Of a stretch of DNA of 5,948 nucleotides, positions 1 to 5,824 are shown one piece after another (the first letter of the stretch is position 1; each line of letters opens with the position of its first letter). The notes beneath the pieces are model-generated. The model had not been told where the DNA came from, did not search any database, and was given only the letters and a program-made list of their open reading frames with translations. The translations under genes were made by a program, and so were the position numbers. Source of the DNA: Anaerolineae bacterium (GTDB lineage: Bacteria > Chloroflexota > Anaerolineae > JACIWR01); assembly GCA_021162125.1 (NCBI GenBank), contig JAGGZG010000076.1:1-5948 (forward strand), written 5' to 3'.

Positions 1-122
1 CTCCGACCGCGACCGCCACGCCTACGGCGACGCTCACTGAGACGCCAACGGCGACGCCCACTGAGACGCCGACGGAGACCAACACGCCGACCTTAGTGGC
101 CCCAACTCCCACACCATCCTGA
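1..122 (+). CDS. C-terminal end of a Thr/Pro-rich protein (5' truncated)
   Basis: The open frame (first full codon at base 3) enters from the left edge and ends at TGA 120-122. The visible 39 residues are almost entirely Thr, Pro, Ala and Glu, with an octad repeat TATLTETP / TATPTETP and a PTPTPS end. Such low-complexity Thr/Pro stretches are typical of extracytoplasmic linkers or stalks in secreted and membrane-anchored proteins of Chloroflexota. Here the stretch forms the extreme C-terminus and is followed by no anchor, sorting motif or globular domain. The functional domain lies outside the window, so no role can be assigned. Codon use is GC-rich (ACG, CCG, GCG), like the downstream genes. 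It is probably the first visible cistron of the operon that continues at base 136. Confidence 0.7.
   Translation, partial: PTATATPTATLTETPTATPTETPTETNTPTLVAPTPTPS
24..71 (+). repeat. 24-bp tandem repeat, two copies, coding for TAT(L/P)TETP
   Basis: Bases 24-47 and 48-71 are near-identical 24-bp units (ACGGCGACGC, then T or C, then CACTGAGACGCC and one more base). The visible difference is T versus C, which changes Leu to Pro. The unit is eight codons long, so copy-number change keeps the frame and only lengthens or shortens the Thr/Pro tail. A partial third unit begins after base 71. Confidence 0.75.
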
Positions 123-135
123 TGAGGAGAGGAGA

Positions 136-417
136 TTGAGAAGGTTCTTCCGCTGGCTTGCCAGCTTGACCCACCGCCAACGTATATCCTGCGGCTTCCT
201 GGTCGTTATCATCCTGATCGTGTCCCTGCTCTACTGCCTGGGCTGGGCCAGCGTGAGCATCCGCCAACGCCTGGAGCGGGATGGCTGGCTCTCCACGGAG
301 GGGCCGGTGCCCCCATTGGTGCTGGATACGCCAACCCCGGCAGTGACAGTCACCCTCAGCGGCATTCCGCTACCGCCGGTCAAGCTCACGCCCACCCTGG
401 CCCCGCCGGGCAGGTAA
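136..417 (+). CDS. Small single-pass membrane protein with Pro/Thr-rich tail
   Basis: This is a 93-residue protein I do not recognise. The N-terminus is basic (R2, R3, R6, R14, R16), followed by one hydrophobic helix at about residues 18-37 (GFLVVIILIVSLLYCLGW), so N-in/C-out topology is expected. The outside part (about 55 residues) is rich in Pro, Thr and Val (DTPTPAVTV, LPPVKLTPTLAP) and has no recognisable fold. The start is inferred as TTG at 136 because AGGAG at 125-129 sits 6 nt upstream. The ATG at 122, which overlaps the previous stop, gives only five codons before a stop. There is no lipobox, and the hydrophobic segment looks like an uncleaved anchor. It lies 13 bp after the preceding Thr/Pro-rich gene and 6 bp before the nuclease gene, so co-transcription is likely. 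It may be an accessory to the truncated upstream surface protein, but this is a guess from position and shared composition. Confidence 0.75.
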   Translation: MRRFFRWLASLTHRQRISCGFLVVIILIVSLLYCLGWASVSIRQRLERDGWLSTEGPVPPLVLDTPTPAVTVTLSGIPLPPVKLTPTLAPPGR

Positions 418-423
418 AGACCG

Positions 424-1689
424 ATGACGGCGGGAGAATTGGGCACGGACCTGCGCGAGCAATTGCGGCGGCTGGGCGTGCAACGAGGCATCATCGCCAT
501 CAAACCATCCCCACCCCGCGAGCGCGGCCCGGCCATTGAAGAGCTGGTGAGCGGGAAATTGACCTGCACCGAGCACGGGCCCTGTTTCGTCACCGAGGCG
601 GTGTATCCGCTGGACCATCGCCACGGCACGTTGCCGCTGGCCGCCCTCCTGGATCACGACCCGCAGACGGCGGCCCTTTTGGTGCGGGATGGCGCTGCGG
701 ACGGCGTGGATCTGCGCCGGGCGGCGTTCATTGACACGGAGACCACTGGCCTGGCCGGCGGGACGGGGACCTACGCCTTCCTGGTGGGCATCGGCTATTA
801 CACAGATGAAGCGTTCCGCGTGCGGCAGTTTTTCATGCGCGACGTGGTCGAGGAGCGGGCTCTGCTTCACCTGGTGGGCGAGACGTTGGACAGCTTCCGG
901 GCGGTGGTCAGTTTCAACGGGCGCGCCTTCGACCTGCCGCTGCTGGCTACCCGCTTTACCCTGGCGCGCATGGCTCCCCGCCTGGCCGATGTGCCCCACC
1001 TCGACCTGCTGTTCCCTGCGCGGCGGTTGTGGCGACGGCGGCTGACCTCCTGCGCCCTCTCCTCACTGGAAGCGAACGTCCTGGGCGTCGCACGGGAGGA
1101 CGCCGACGTCCCCGGCTGGCTGATCCCCGGCCTGTACTTTGATTACCTGCGCACCGGCGACGCGCGGCCCATGAAGCGCATATTCTACCACAACGCCCAG
1201 GACATCCTGTCACTGGTGACTCTAGCCGCCCGGCTGTGTGCAGCTCTGGCCGATCCTTTGAGCGAGGAGGGCGATCTTTCCGGCAGCGACCTTCACAGCC
1301 TGGGTCGCTGGTACGAGCGGCTGAGCATGTTCCAACGGGCAGAGCAGGCTTACCAGGCCGCGTTAACCCGCCCCCTGCCCGCTGGTGTGCGCGACGCGGT
1401 TCGGCGTGACCTCTCGCTCCTCCTCAAGCGACAAGGACGGCGGGACGAAGCGGCGGCCATCTGGCACGAGCTGATCCAGGATGGGCACGACCACAAAACC
1501 TGGGCCTGTGTGGAACTGGCCAAGTATTACGAATGGGCGCTGCGGGACTATCCCGCTGCTGCCCAGGTGACCCGGCTGGCTGTTGACATTTCACAATCGG
1601 CTCCCACCGGCTCACGAGGCCAGCTTGAACTCTGCGAACTTCATCACCGGCTGGCCCGCCTGGAACGGAAAATGAACCGAGTAGATTGA
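424..1689 (+). CDS. YprB-like RNase H-fold DEDD nuclease with TPR-like C-terminus
   Basis: This 421-residue protein belongs to the YprB / RNase_H_2 family of predicted 3'-5' exonucleases. A lead-in region contains YPLDHRHG (61-68), a pattern I associate with the family. The catalytic core then shows motif I FIDTETTGLAGGTGT with D104 and E106, motif II SFNGRAFDLPLL with D170, and motif III YHNAQDIL with H256 and D260, which together give the four acidic metal ligands of the DEDD superfamily. Between II and III come HLDLLFPARRLWRRRLTSCALSS and DVPGWLIPGLYFDY, also typical of YprB proteins. Residues about 290-390 are helical with TPR-like spacing (LGRWYERLSMFQRAEQAYQAAL; RQGRRDEAAAIWHEL; ELAKYYEWALRDYPAAAQ). 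The protein is probably cytoplasmic. The native substrate of the family is not established, and DNA or RNA are both possible. The start ATG lies 6 bp after the previous stop, so it is probably translationally coupled. No active-site residue is missing. It lies directly upstream of fpg, which fits a nucleic-acid maintenance role. Confidence 0.9.
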   Translation: MTAGELGTDLREQLRRLGVQRGIIAIKPSPPRERGPAIEELVSGKLTCTEHGPCFVTEAVYPLDHRHGTLPLAALLDHDPQTAALLVRDGAADGVDLRRAAFIDTETTGLAGGTGTYAFLVGIGYYTDEAFRVRQFFMRDVVEERALLHLVGETLDSFRAVVSFNGRAFDLPLLATRFTLARMAPRLADVPHLDLLFPARRLWRRRLTSCALSSLEANVLGVAREDADVPGWLIPGLYFDYLRTGDARPMKRIFYHNAQDILSLVTLAARLCAALADPLSEEGDLSGSDLHSLGRWYERLSMFQRAEQAYQAALTRPLPAGVRDAVRRDLSLLLKRQGRRDEAAAIWHELIQDGHDHKTWACVELAKYYEWALRDYPAAAQVTRLAVDISQSAPTGSRGQLELCELHHRLARLERKMNRVD

Positions 1690-1707
1690 GTAGTTGGCGA
1701 GGTAGTC

Positions 1708-2544
1708 ATGCCCGAGTTGCCAGACCTGGAAGTCATTCGCGGATTCCTGGAGGAGCACATCGTGGGGCACACGATTGTCACCGTCGAGGTCGTGCGCCCG
1801 ACTGTGATCCGTAACCTGCTGGGGGTGGATTTCGCCGCCCGGTTGACAGGCCAGCAGGTAACGGCGGTGCGTCGTCACGGGAAGTTCCTGCTTTTTGATT
1901 TAGCCTCCGGGAATCACGTCGTCCTGAATCCGATGCTCGCCGGCCGTCTGCAATACTGCCTGCCCGACGCCGGTCGCCTGCCGCGCACTTACCTGGTGCT
2001 CACCCTCGACGACGGCCACGAGCTGCGCTACAGCGACCAGCGCTCGATGGGCAAAATCTACCTGACGGACGACCTGGCCCGCGTGCCGGGCTTCAGTGAA
2101 CTGGGACCGGACGCGCTCGATCCGGCGTTGACGCTGGAAGTGTTCAGGGAGCGGTTGCGCCGCTTTCGGGGGCAGATCAAGCGGGTGCTCACCCGGCAGG
2201 ACTTCGTCGCCGGGATAGGCAATGCCTACGCCGACGAGATACTCTGGCGGGCGGGCATCAATCCCTTTCGCAAACGTCCCGAACTTTCGGATGAGGAGGA
2301 GGCGCGGTTGTACGAGGCCATGCGCCAGGTACTCTCCGAGGCCATCGCCATCCTGCGCCAGCGGGTCGGCACGGACATCCACGTGGAGATCCGCGACTTT
2401 CTCCAGGTGCACCGCCGGGGCGGCGAGCCCTGCCCGCGCTGTGGCACCCGCATCTCGGAGATCACCGCCCACAAACGGATCACCAACTTCTGCCGCACGT
2501 GCCAGCCCGGTGGATTGATTCAAAGCGGCATTAGGCGTCTATGA
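1708..2544 (+). CDS. mutM: Formamidopyrimidine-DNA glycosylase (Fpg/MutM family)
   Basis: This is a bifunctional base-excision repair glycosylase/AP lyase of 278 residues, close to the usual family length of about 270. After Met removal, P2 is the Schiff-base nucleophile and E3 the catalytic acid (MPELPDLEVI). K59 in HGKFLLF matches the catalytic Lys of E. coli Fpg (K57), M76 matches the intercalating Met, R112 the intercalating Arg, and N172 in GIGNAYADE the conserved phosphate-binding Asn. The C-terminal zinc finger has C242-x2-C245-x16-C262-x2-C265, with the DNA-contacting R257 in AHKRITNFC. There are two departures. The void-filling Phe of DPRRFG is Met (DQRSMG), and the lesion-recognition loop before the zinc finger is about 11 residues shorter than in E. 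coli. A Nei-like or oxidised-pyrimidine preference is therefore possible. GAGG at 1699-1702 supports the ATG at 1708. The stop overlaps the next start (ATGA), so the next gene is translationally coupled. Confidence 0.95.
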   Translation: MPELPDLEVIRGFLEEHIVGHTIVTVEVVRPTVIRNLLGVDFAARLTGQQVTAVRRHGKFLLFDLASGNHVVLNPMLAGRLQYCLPDAGRLPRTYLVLTLDDGHELRYSDQRSMGKIYLTDDLARVPGFSELGPDALDPALTLEVFRERLRRFRGQIKRVLTRQDFVAGIGNAYADEILWRAGINPFRKRPELSDEEEARLYEAMRQVLSEAIAILRQRVGTDIHVEIRDFLQVHRRGGEPCPRCGTRISEITAHKRITNFCRTCQPGGLIQSGIRRL

Positions 2545-3722
2545 AAACCATGAACACGCAACACACAACACGCAACACACCTACCCCGGTCGCCTTGCTG
2601 ATCATGACCGGCAACACCGAGGGTAGCCCTGCCGAGCGTATGGTGGCCGGTGCGCGACGGGCCATCACCCGCGATATAGTGGAAAGAGCTCTGGCCAGCG
2701 GAGCATTCGCGCCGATTGTGGTCTCCACCAACGACCCCACGCTGATCCGCGCGTTACGTCGTTACCCCGTTGAGGCCGAGCTCGATCCGGCTGGCGAGTC
2801 GTTCCACTTTGGAGCGAGGCTACGGGAACTGGTGGCGAAATACGCGCTCCAGAAGGTGTTCTACGTGGGCGGGGGCAGCGCTCCCCTGCTCCCCGCCAAG
2901 GAGATGGCTCGCATCGCCGACGAACTGCGCGCCGCCGACCGGCTGCTGATCGTCAACAACTTTTATTCCACCGACTTCGCCGCCTTCACCCCGACCAGCG
3001 CACTGGAGGCCATTGACCTGCCTGGGGCGGACAACGACCTGGGCTGGCAGCTCGGCGAAGTGGCCAAGTTGCCCATCTGCGAGTTACCCCGCACCGCCGC
3101 CACCCAGCTCGACGTGGACACCCCCAGTGACCTGATGACCCTGAGCGGACATCCGGCCCTGGGGCCGCACACCCGGACCTACCTGGAAAGCCTCGACCTG
3201 GACACCGCCCACGTTCGACGGGCCACGCGCTTTTTCGTGGACCGCGACGCCGAGGTACTGGTCGCCGGGCGGGTATCGGCGGCGACCTGGGCCTACCTGG
3301 AACAGGAGACCGCCTGCCGGGTGCGGGTCTTCGCCGAGGAGCGAGGGATGCGCGCCAGCGGACGGCAGGCCCGTGGTCAGGCGCGGTCCGTATTGGGCTA
3401 TCTTCTGGACCAGGTGGGAGTCGAGCGGTTCTTCGCCATCCTGGGAGAGATGAGCCAGGCCGTCTTTCTAGACAGCCGCGTGCTTTTCGCCCATCGCGGG
3501 TTATGGCCAACCACCGCCGACCGTTTCGCCTCTGATCTGCGCCAGCCGGAGGCCATCGCCGACCCGTTTGTGCGCGACCTGACCACGGCGGCGATGAATG
3601 CCCCCATCCCGGTGGTGATGGGCGGGCATTCGCTGGTCGCCGGGGGGCTTTATGCCCTGGTGGAGACGGCCTGGGCCACGAGTGGCGTGGACCTGCCACC
3701 ACACCTCGTGCGGTATCCCTGA
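2541..3722 (+). CDS. Two-part protein of unknown function; N-half resembles MobA/CofC-type nucleotidyltransferases
   Basis: This is a 393-residue protein that I do not recognise as a named family. Residues 1-16 are low-complexity (MKTMNTQHTTRNTPTP) and are written by a heptamer repeat. Residues about 17-200 look like a GT-A nucleotidyltransferase fold of the MobA/CofC type: a first strand VALLIMTGNTEG, a helix with VAGARRAITRDIVERAL, a strand APIVVSTND, the segment VFYVGGGSAPLLP (110-117 region) where such enzymes often have a GD-x-PLL motif, and LDVDTPSDLMTL (190-201), which closely matches the end motif of CofC/MobA-like proteins. The expected metal-binding Asp of GD-x-P is absent, so activity is uncertain. 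Residues about 210-393 form a second domain with GRVSAATWAYLEQETACRVRVFAEERGM, FLDSRVLFAH and VVMGGHSLVAGGLYALVE, which I cannot place. The start at 2541 overlaps the fpg stop; ATG 2550 is an alternative. No signal peptide or membrane helix is evident, so it is probably cytoplasmic. Confidence 0.88.
   Translation: MKTMNTQHTTRNTPTPVALLIMTGNTEGSPAERMVAGARRAITRDIVERALASGAFAPIVVSTNDPTLIRALRRYPVEAELDPAGESFHFGARLRELVAKYALQKVFYVGGGSAPLLPAKEMARIADELRAADRLLIVNNFYSTDFAAFTPTSALEAIDLPGADNDLGWQLGEVAKLPICELPRTAATQLDVDTPSDLMTLSGHPALGPHTRTYLESLDLDTAHVRRATRFFVDRDAEVLVAGRVSAATWAYLEQETACRVRVFAEERGMRASGRQARGQARSVLGYLLDQVGVERFFAILGEMSQAVFLDSRVLFAHRGLWPTTADRFASDLRQPEAIADPFVRDLTTAAMNAPIPVVMGGHSLVAGGLYALVETAWATSGVDLPPHLVRYP
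2553..2580 (+). repeat. Heptanucleotide tandem repeat (4 x 7 bp) within a gene start
   Basis: The sequence reads AACACGC-AACACAC-AACACGC-AACACAC, an exact 14-bp unit present twice, or four heptamers differing only at one base. It begins 12 bp after the ATG at 2541 and encodes part of the low-complexity N-terminus NTQHTTRNTP. Because 7 is not a multiple of 3, loss or gain of a single heptamer would shift the frame of any start placed upstream of it. Loss or gain of a 14-mer would also shift it. Confidence 0.85.
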
Positions 3723-3820
3723 CCCCAGAACCCCTTTTCGTCTCCCTCACCGTTCATCGCGGGGACCACCATCACCGCACTGAGATTCCTCTCATTCCCT
3801 CGCCCTCGACCTTAGCGGAA
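3723..3820. other. Intergenic stretch, no gene or terminator seen
   Basis: These 98 bp after the unknown gene's stop are pyrimidine-rich (CCCC, TTTT, CTCTC runs). I see no stem-loop followed by a T-tract and no ORF with a ribosome-binding site. The absence of an intrinsic terminator means read-through from the upstream operon into the response regulator gene is possible. Confidence 0.5.
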
Positions 3821-3849
3821 TTGCCAGAATCGTCGGGATGGGGTATAAT
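3821..3849 (+). promoter_or_regulatory. Sigma70-type promoter of the response regulator gene
   Basis: TTGCCA (3821-3826), a 17-bp spacer and a perfect TATAAT (3844-3849) form a near-consensus housekeeping promoter. The predicted transcription start is at about 3855-3857, which leaves a leader of about 60 nt before the ATG at 3916. It faces the only + strand gene downstream. No obvious operator overlaps the boxes. Confidence 0.8.
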
Positions 3850-3856
3850 GAACCGC

Positions 3857-3916
3857 GTGGGGGTGAGCAATAGTAACAAGGTTGTTCGAAATCGCCTGAT
3901 TGCGGGAGAGAAGTAA
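3857..3916 (+). CDS. Possible 19-codon leader peptide ORF
   Basis: GTG at 3857 opens an ORF of 19 codons (VGVSNSNKVVRNRLIAGEK) that ends at TAA 3914-3916. The stop shares its last base with the ATG of the response regulator (TAATG). The GTG falls 8 bp after the -10 box, at or next to the predicted transcription start, so it would be read leaderless. A second GTG at 3863 is in the same frame. The ribosome-binding site of the regulator lies inside the last codons, an arrangement compatible with translational coupling. The peptide has no recognisable function and the ORF could be chance, since a 60-nt open frame is easily obtained. Confidence 0.3.
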   Translation: MGVSNSNKVVRNRLIAGEK

Positions 3917-4629
3917 TGATGAGAACCGCCAAGATATTGCTCGTCCAGCAAAGCCGGTCCGCCGTGGATTGGCTGTCCCCCGTACTGGAAAAAAAAGGGT
4001 TCGACGTGACCAAGGCGCGCAGTCAGAAGGCTGCCCTGGAGCGGTTGGCCACGGATGAACCCCACCTGGTCATTATTGACGATACCTGCCCGCGCCTCAG
4101 TGGGCCGAAGGTCTGTCGCGCCGTGCGGAAGCAATCACAGCACGTGCCCATTATCCTCATCCTGGCCGAGAGTAGCCGCGGTGACGAGGACACAGGCGCG
4201 ACAATGCACCTGGTTCTCCCTTTCACTTCCCGCAAACTGATGAACCGCATCAAGAAGATAATGCCCCGCGAAGAAAGCAGCGTGCTTCGGGTTGGCGAGT
4301 TGGCCCTCAACCTGAAGGCACGTTCAGTGACACGGGGAGGAGTAACGCACCACCTGACGCCCAAGCAGTTCAAGTTACTGGAACTGTTCATGCGCCATCC
4401 CGGGCAGGTATTGACCCGCAGGTTGATCATGAACCAGGTGTGGGAGACCGACTACCTGGACGACACCCGCACCCTGGACGTGCATGTACGTTGGGTGCGA
4501 GAAAAGATCGAGGCAAATCCCAGCAAGCCGATCTACCTGCGCACCGTGCGCAACGTCGGCTATTGCTTCGCCGTGCCCGAGGGTGAGACTTCTACCACGG
4601 AGAGTGCCGAGGGTGAGGAAACAATGTGA
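3916..4629 (+). CDS. OmpR/PhoB-family response regulator with degenerate receiver
   Basis: This is a 237-residue cytoplasmic DNA-binding regulator. Residues about 4-115 form a CheY-like receiver. Aligned by eye to the family, D55 (LVIIDDTCPRLSG) sits at the phosphoacceptor position. The acidic pair after the first strand is Q11-Q12 (ILLVQQS instead of ILLVDDD), the switch Thr/Ser is L83, and the invariant Lys of KPF is L101 (HLVLPF). Residues about 122-219 are a canonical winged helix: LTPKQFKLLELFMRHPGQVLTR, the recognition-helix stretch TRTLDVHVRWVREKIE and the wing LRTVRNVGYCF. An acidic Glu/Thr tail (EGETSTTESAEGEE) follows. With three of the four key receiver positions gone, phosphorylation by a kinase is unlikely, and no histidine kinase is adjacent. 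It probably binds DNA constitutively as a dimer or responds to another signal. GGAG at 3905-3908 supports ATG 3916, and ATG 3919 is equally possible. Its own promoter and terminator make it a likely monocistronic unit. Confidence 0.93.
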   Translation: MMRTAKILLVQQSRSAVDWLSPVLEKKGFDVTKARSQKAALERLATDEPHLVIIDDTCPRLSGPKVCRAVRKQSQHVPIILILAESSRGDEDTGATMHLVLPFTSRKLMNRIKKIMPREESSVLRVGELALNLKARSVTRGGVTHHLTPKQFKLLELFMRHPGQVLTRRLIMNQVWETDYLDDTRTLDVHVRWVREKIEANPSKPIYLRTVRNVGYCFAVPEGETSTTESAEGEETM

Positions 4630-4655
4630 AGCAGCCGTCGGTCGGGGAAAGACGG

Positions 4656-4700
4656 GGTGCGACGCATGTCTGAGGTGCGTCGCACCTTTTGTTTGTTCTT
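4656..4700 (+). terminator. Rho-independent terminator after the response regulator
   Basis: A perfect 11-bp stem GGTGCGACGCA (4656-4666) / TGCGTCGCACC (4676-4686) with a 9-nt loop is followed by TTTTGTTTGTTCTT (4687-4700). It starts 26 bp after the regulator's stop. On the opposite strand the same stem is followed by a C-rich run rather than T's, so it should act mainly on + strand transcripts. Its T-tract touches the stop codon of the convergent patatin gene. Confidence 0.92.
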
Positions 4701-5754
4701 ACCCGTGGTCCTCATCTGCTATCACGTGGCGCATCTCCCGCACGGCGTCGGCATAGCCCTGTTTGAAAAGCTCGCGGTGAGCCTTTGGATCGTAAGTCAC
4801 GATCTGTTCCACGGGTAGAAGCTGGCGCGGGGCGATGATCAGCGGCGGCTGCACAAATTGATAGGACCCCAGCCGTTCCAGAAGCGCGTCCTGTTCCTCG
4901 GCCGTCGTCGCGCCCCACAATTGCTTCACCACCTGCTGCCGCTGTGTCTCGTCCAGGAGCTCGTAGGCAGCAGCGAACATGTTCAACGCCTTGCATAGCT
5001 TGAGATCGGCCCGGAACGAGGCCAGCAGCACCCAATCCAGAGCCAAGCCGGGCAGGGTCCACAGTTTGAAGGAGGTACGGCCCTCGGCCGGCACGGCGGC
5101 CCTCTCCTCCCAGGGTGAAAGGAGCACCACCACTATTTCTGTGGCCCCGGCACGCAGGGCTGTACCCAGTGGAGTATTTGAGACGACGGCCCCGTCCCAG
5201 TAAGTTGCCTCCTCAGAGCCGACCGACGTCCACGGGTAGACGATGGGGATGGAACAACTGGCCATGATGTGGTCCAGCGTGATGGGTACGCAGCGCACCC
5301 GCTTGGAGCGCGGCCCGCCGCTGCGCGATTTTGCCAGCGGCCGGTTGCAGAACACGGTGATGTCACCCGTCCACACGTCGGTGGTGACGATGGCCAGCGT
5401 GGGGGACTGGTCGCTGTTGATGTAGTCGAAATCGAACCAGCCATCCTCCATCAGGCTGCGCCGCCAGGGACTGGTGTCCAGCAAGTACGTCCAGCGGTCG
5501 AAGTTGAGGATGTCGGTGCGTAGCCGCTGCACCTTTCCCGAATCCAACCCCAGCCACAACTCCTTGAGCTGAGCGGCCGTGCGCCCTGAAGCGATTGCCG
5601 CCGCGTTGATAGCCCCGATGGACGTGCCCACCAGGATGTCCGGCCGCCATCCGATGGCCTCCAGGTACTCGTACACCCCGCGGTGATAGGCCCCCCGCCC
5701 ACCCCCGCCGGATAGAATCAATGCGCGCCTGTGTGCAACCTGCTGTTCCTTCAT
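4699..5754 (-). CDS. Patatin-like phospholipase / lipid acyl hydrolase
   Basis: This is a serine acyl hydrolase of the patatin family with a Ser-Asp dyad, expected to cleave acyl esters of phospholipids or neutral lipids. With the start at 5754 the protein has 351 residues. LSGGGGRGAYHRGV (about 14-27) holds the glycine-rich oxyanion loop and Arg. GTSIGA (43-48) is the GxSxG nucleophile elbow with Ser45. WDGAVVSNTPL (186-196) holds the catalytic Asp187. The remaining about 150 residues are an alpha-helical C-terminal region without a domain I recognise. There is no signal peptide or membrane helix, so it is probably cytoplasmic, or exported by a route not visible here. The start is ATG 5754 because AAGGGGG lies 7 nt upstream and the patatin core begins soon after. 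An in-frame ATG at 5778 would add eight residues (MAQKGGIA) but has only AGG four bases upstream. The gene is convergent with the response regulator and is transcribed from the promoter at 5825-5853. All catalytic residues are present. Confidence 0.92.
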   Translation of the reverse strand: MKEQQVAHRRALILSGGGGRGAYHRGVYEYLEAIGWRPDILVGTSIGAINAAAIASGRTAAQLKELWLGLDSGKVQRLRTDILNFDRWTYLLDTSPWRRSLMEDGWFDFDYINSDQSPTLAIVTTDVWTGDITVFCNRPLAKSRSGGPRSKRVRCVPITLDHIMASCSIPIVYPWTSVGSEEATYWDGAVVSNTPLGTALRAGATEIVVVLLSPWEERAAVPAEGRTSFKLWTLPGLALDWVLLASFRADLKLCKALNMFAAAYELLDETQRQQVVKQLWGATTAEEQDALLERLGSYQFVQPPLIIAPRQLLPVEQIVTYDPKAHRELFKQGYADAVREMRHVIADEDHG

Positions 5755-5789
5755 GGCTATGCCCCCTTTCTGTGCCATTAAGCCTGATC

Positions 5790-5822
5790 AGGTGCCCGGC
5801 ACTTTCAAAGTGCCGGGCACCT
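5790..5822. repeat. Perfect 33-nt palindrome (16-bp stem) in the patatin leader
   Basis: GGTGCCCGGCACTTT (5791-5805), one central C and AAAGTGCCGGGCACC (5807-5821) are exact reverse complements. A5790/T5822 extends the pairing to 16 bp. Each arm also contains its own 11-bp dyad, GTGCCCGGCAC at 5792-5802 and GTGCCGGGCAC at 5810-5820, centred 18 bp apart. A 10-bp palindrome CCTGATCAGG (5783-5792) overlaps its left end. It could be a REP-like interspersed palindrome, a 5' mRNA stem-loop or an operator pair. On the + strand it is followed by TTTATTATA, but no + strand gene precedes it, so I do not call it a terminator. Confidence 0.9.
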
Positions 5823-5824
5823 TT

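Noticed and set aside
231..999. Long open frames on the - strand opposite the membrane protein and nuclease genes
   Set aside because: They overlap a gene with intact catalytic motifs, have Arg/Gln/Pro-biased compositions typical of antisense frames in GC-rich DNA, and show no recognisable domain.
1291..1600. TPR-like tail of the nuclease as a novel domain fusion
   Set aside because: YprB-type proteins are already known with helical TPR-like C-termini, so the architecture is ordinary.
2986..3750. 254-codon open frame on the - strand opposite the unknown gene
   Set aside because: Its composition is extremely rich in Arg, Pro and Gly with no motif. The + strand frame has domain-like motifs and is coupled to fpg.
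3875..3886. AACAA-GG-TTGTT inverted repeat in the regulator leader, considered as an autoregulatory operator
   Set aside because: It has only 5-bp arms and a single copy, and OmpR-family proteins usually bind direct repeats. Too weak to call.
4635..4655. Small stem CCGTC / GACGG just before the terminator
   Set aside because: It is only 5 bp with an 11-nt loop and is not needed to explain termination.
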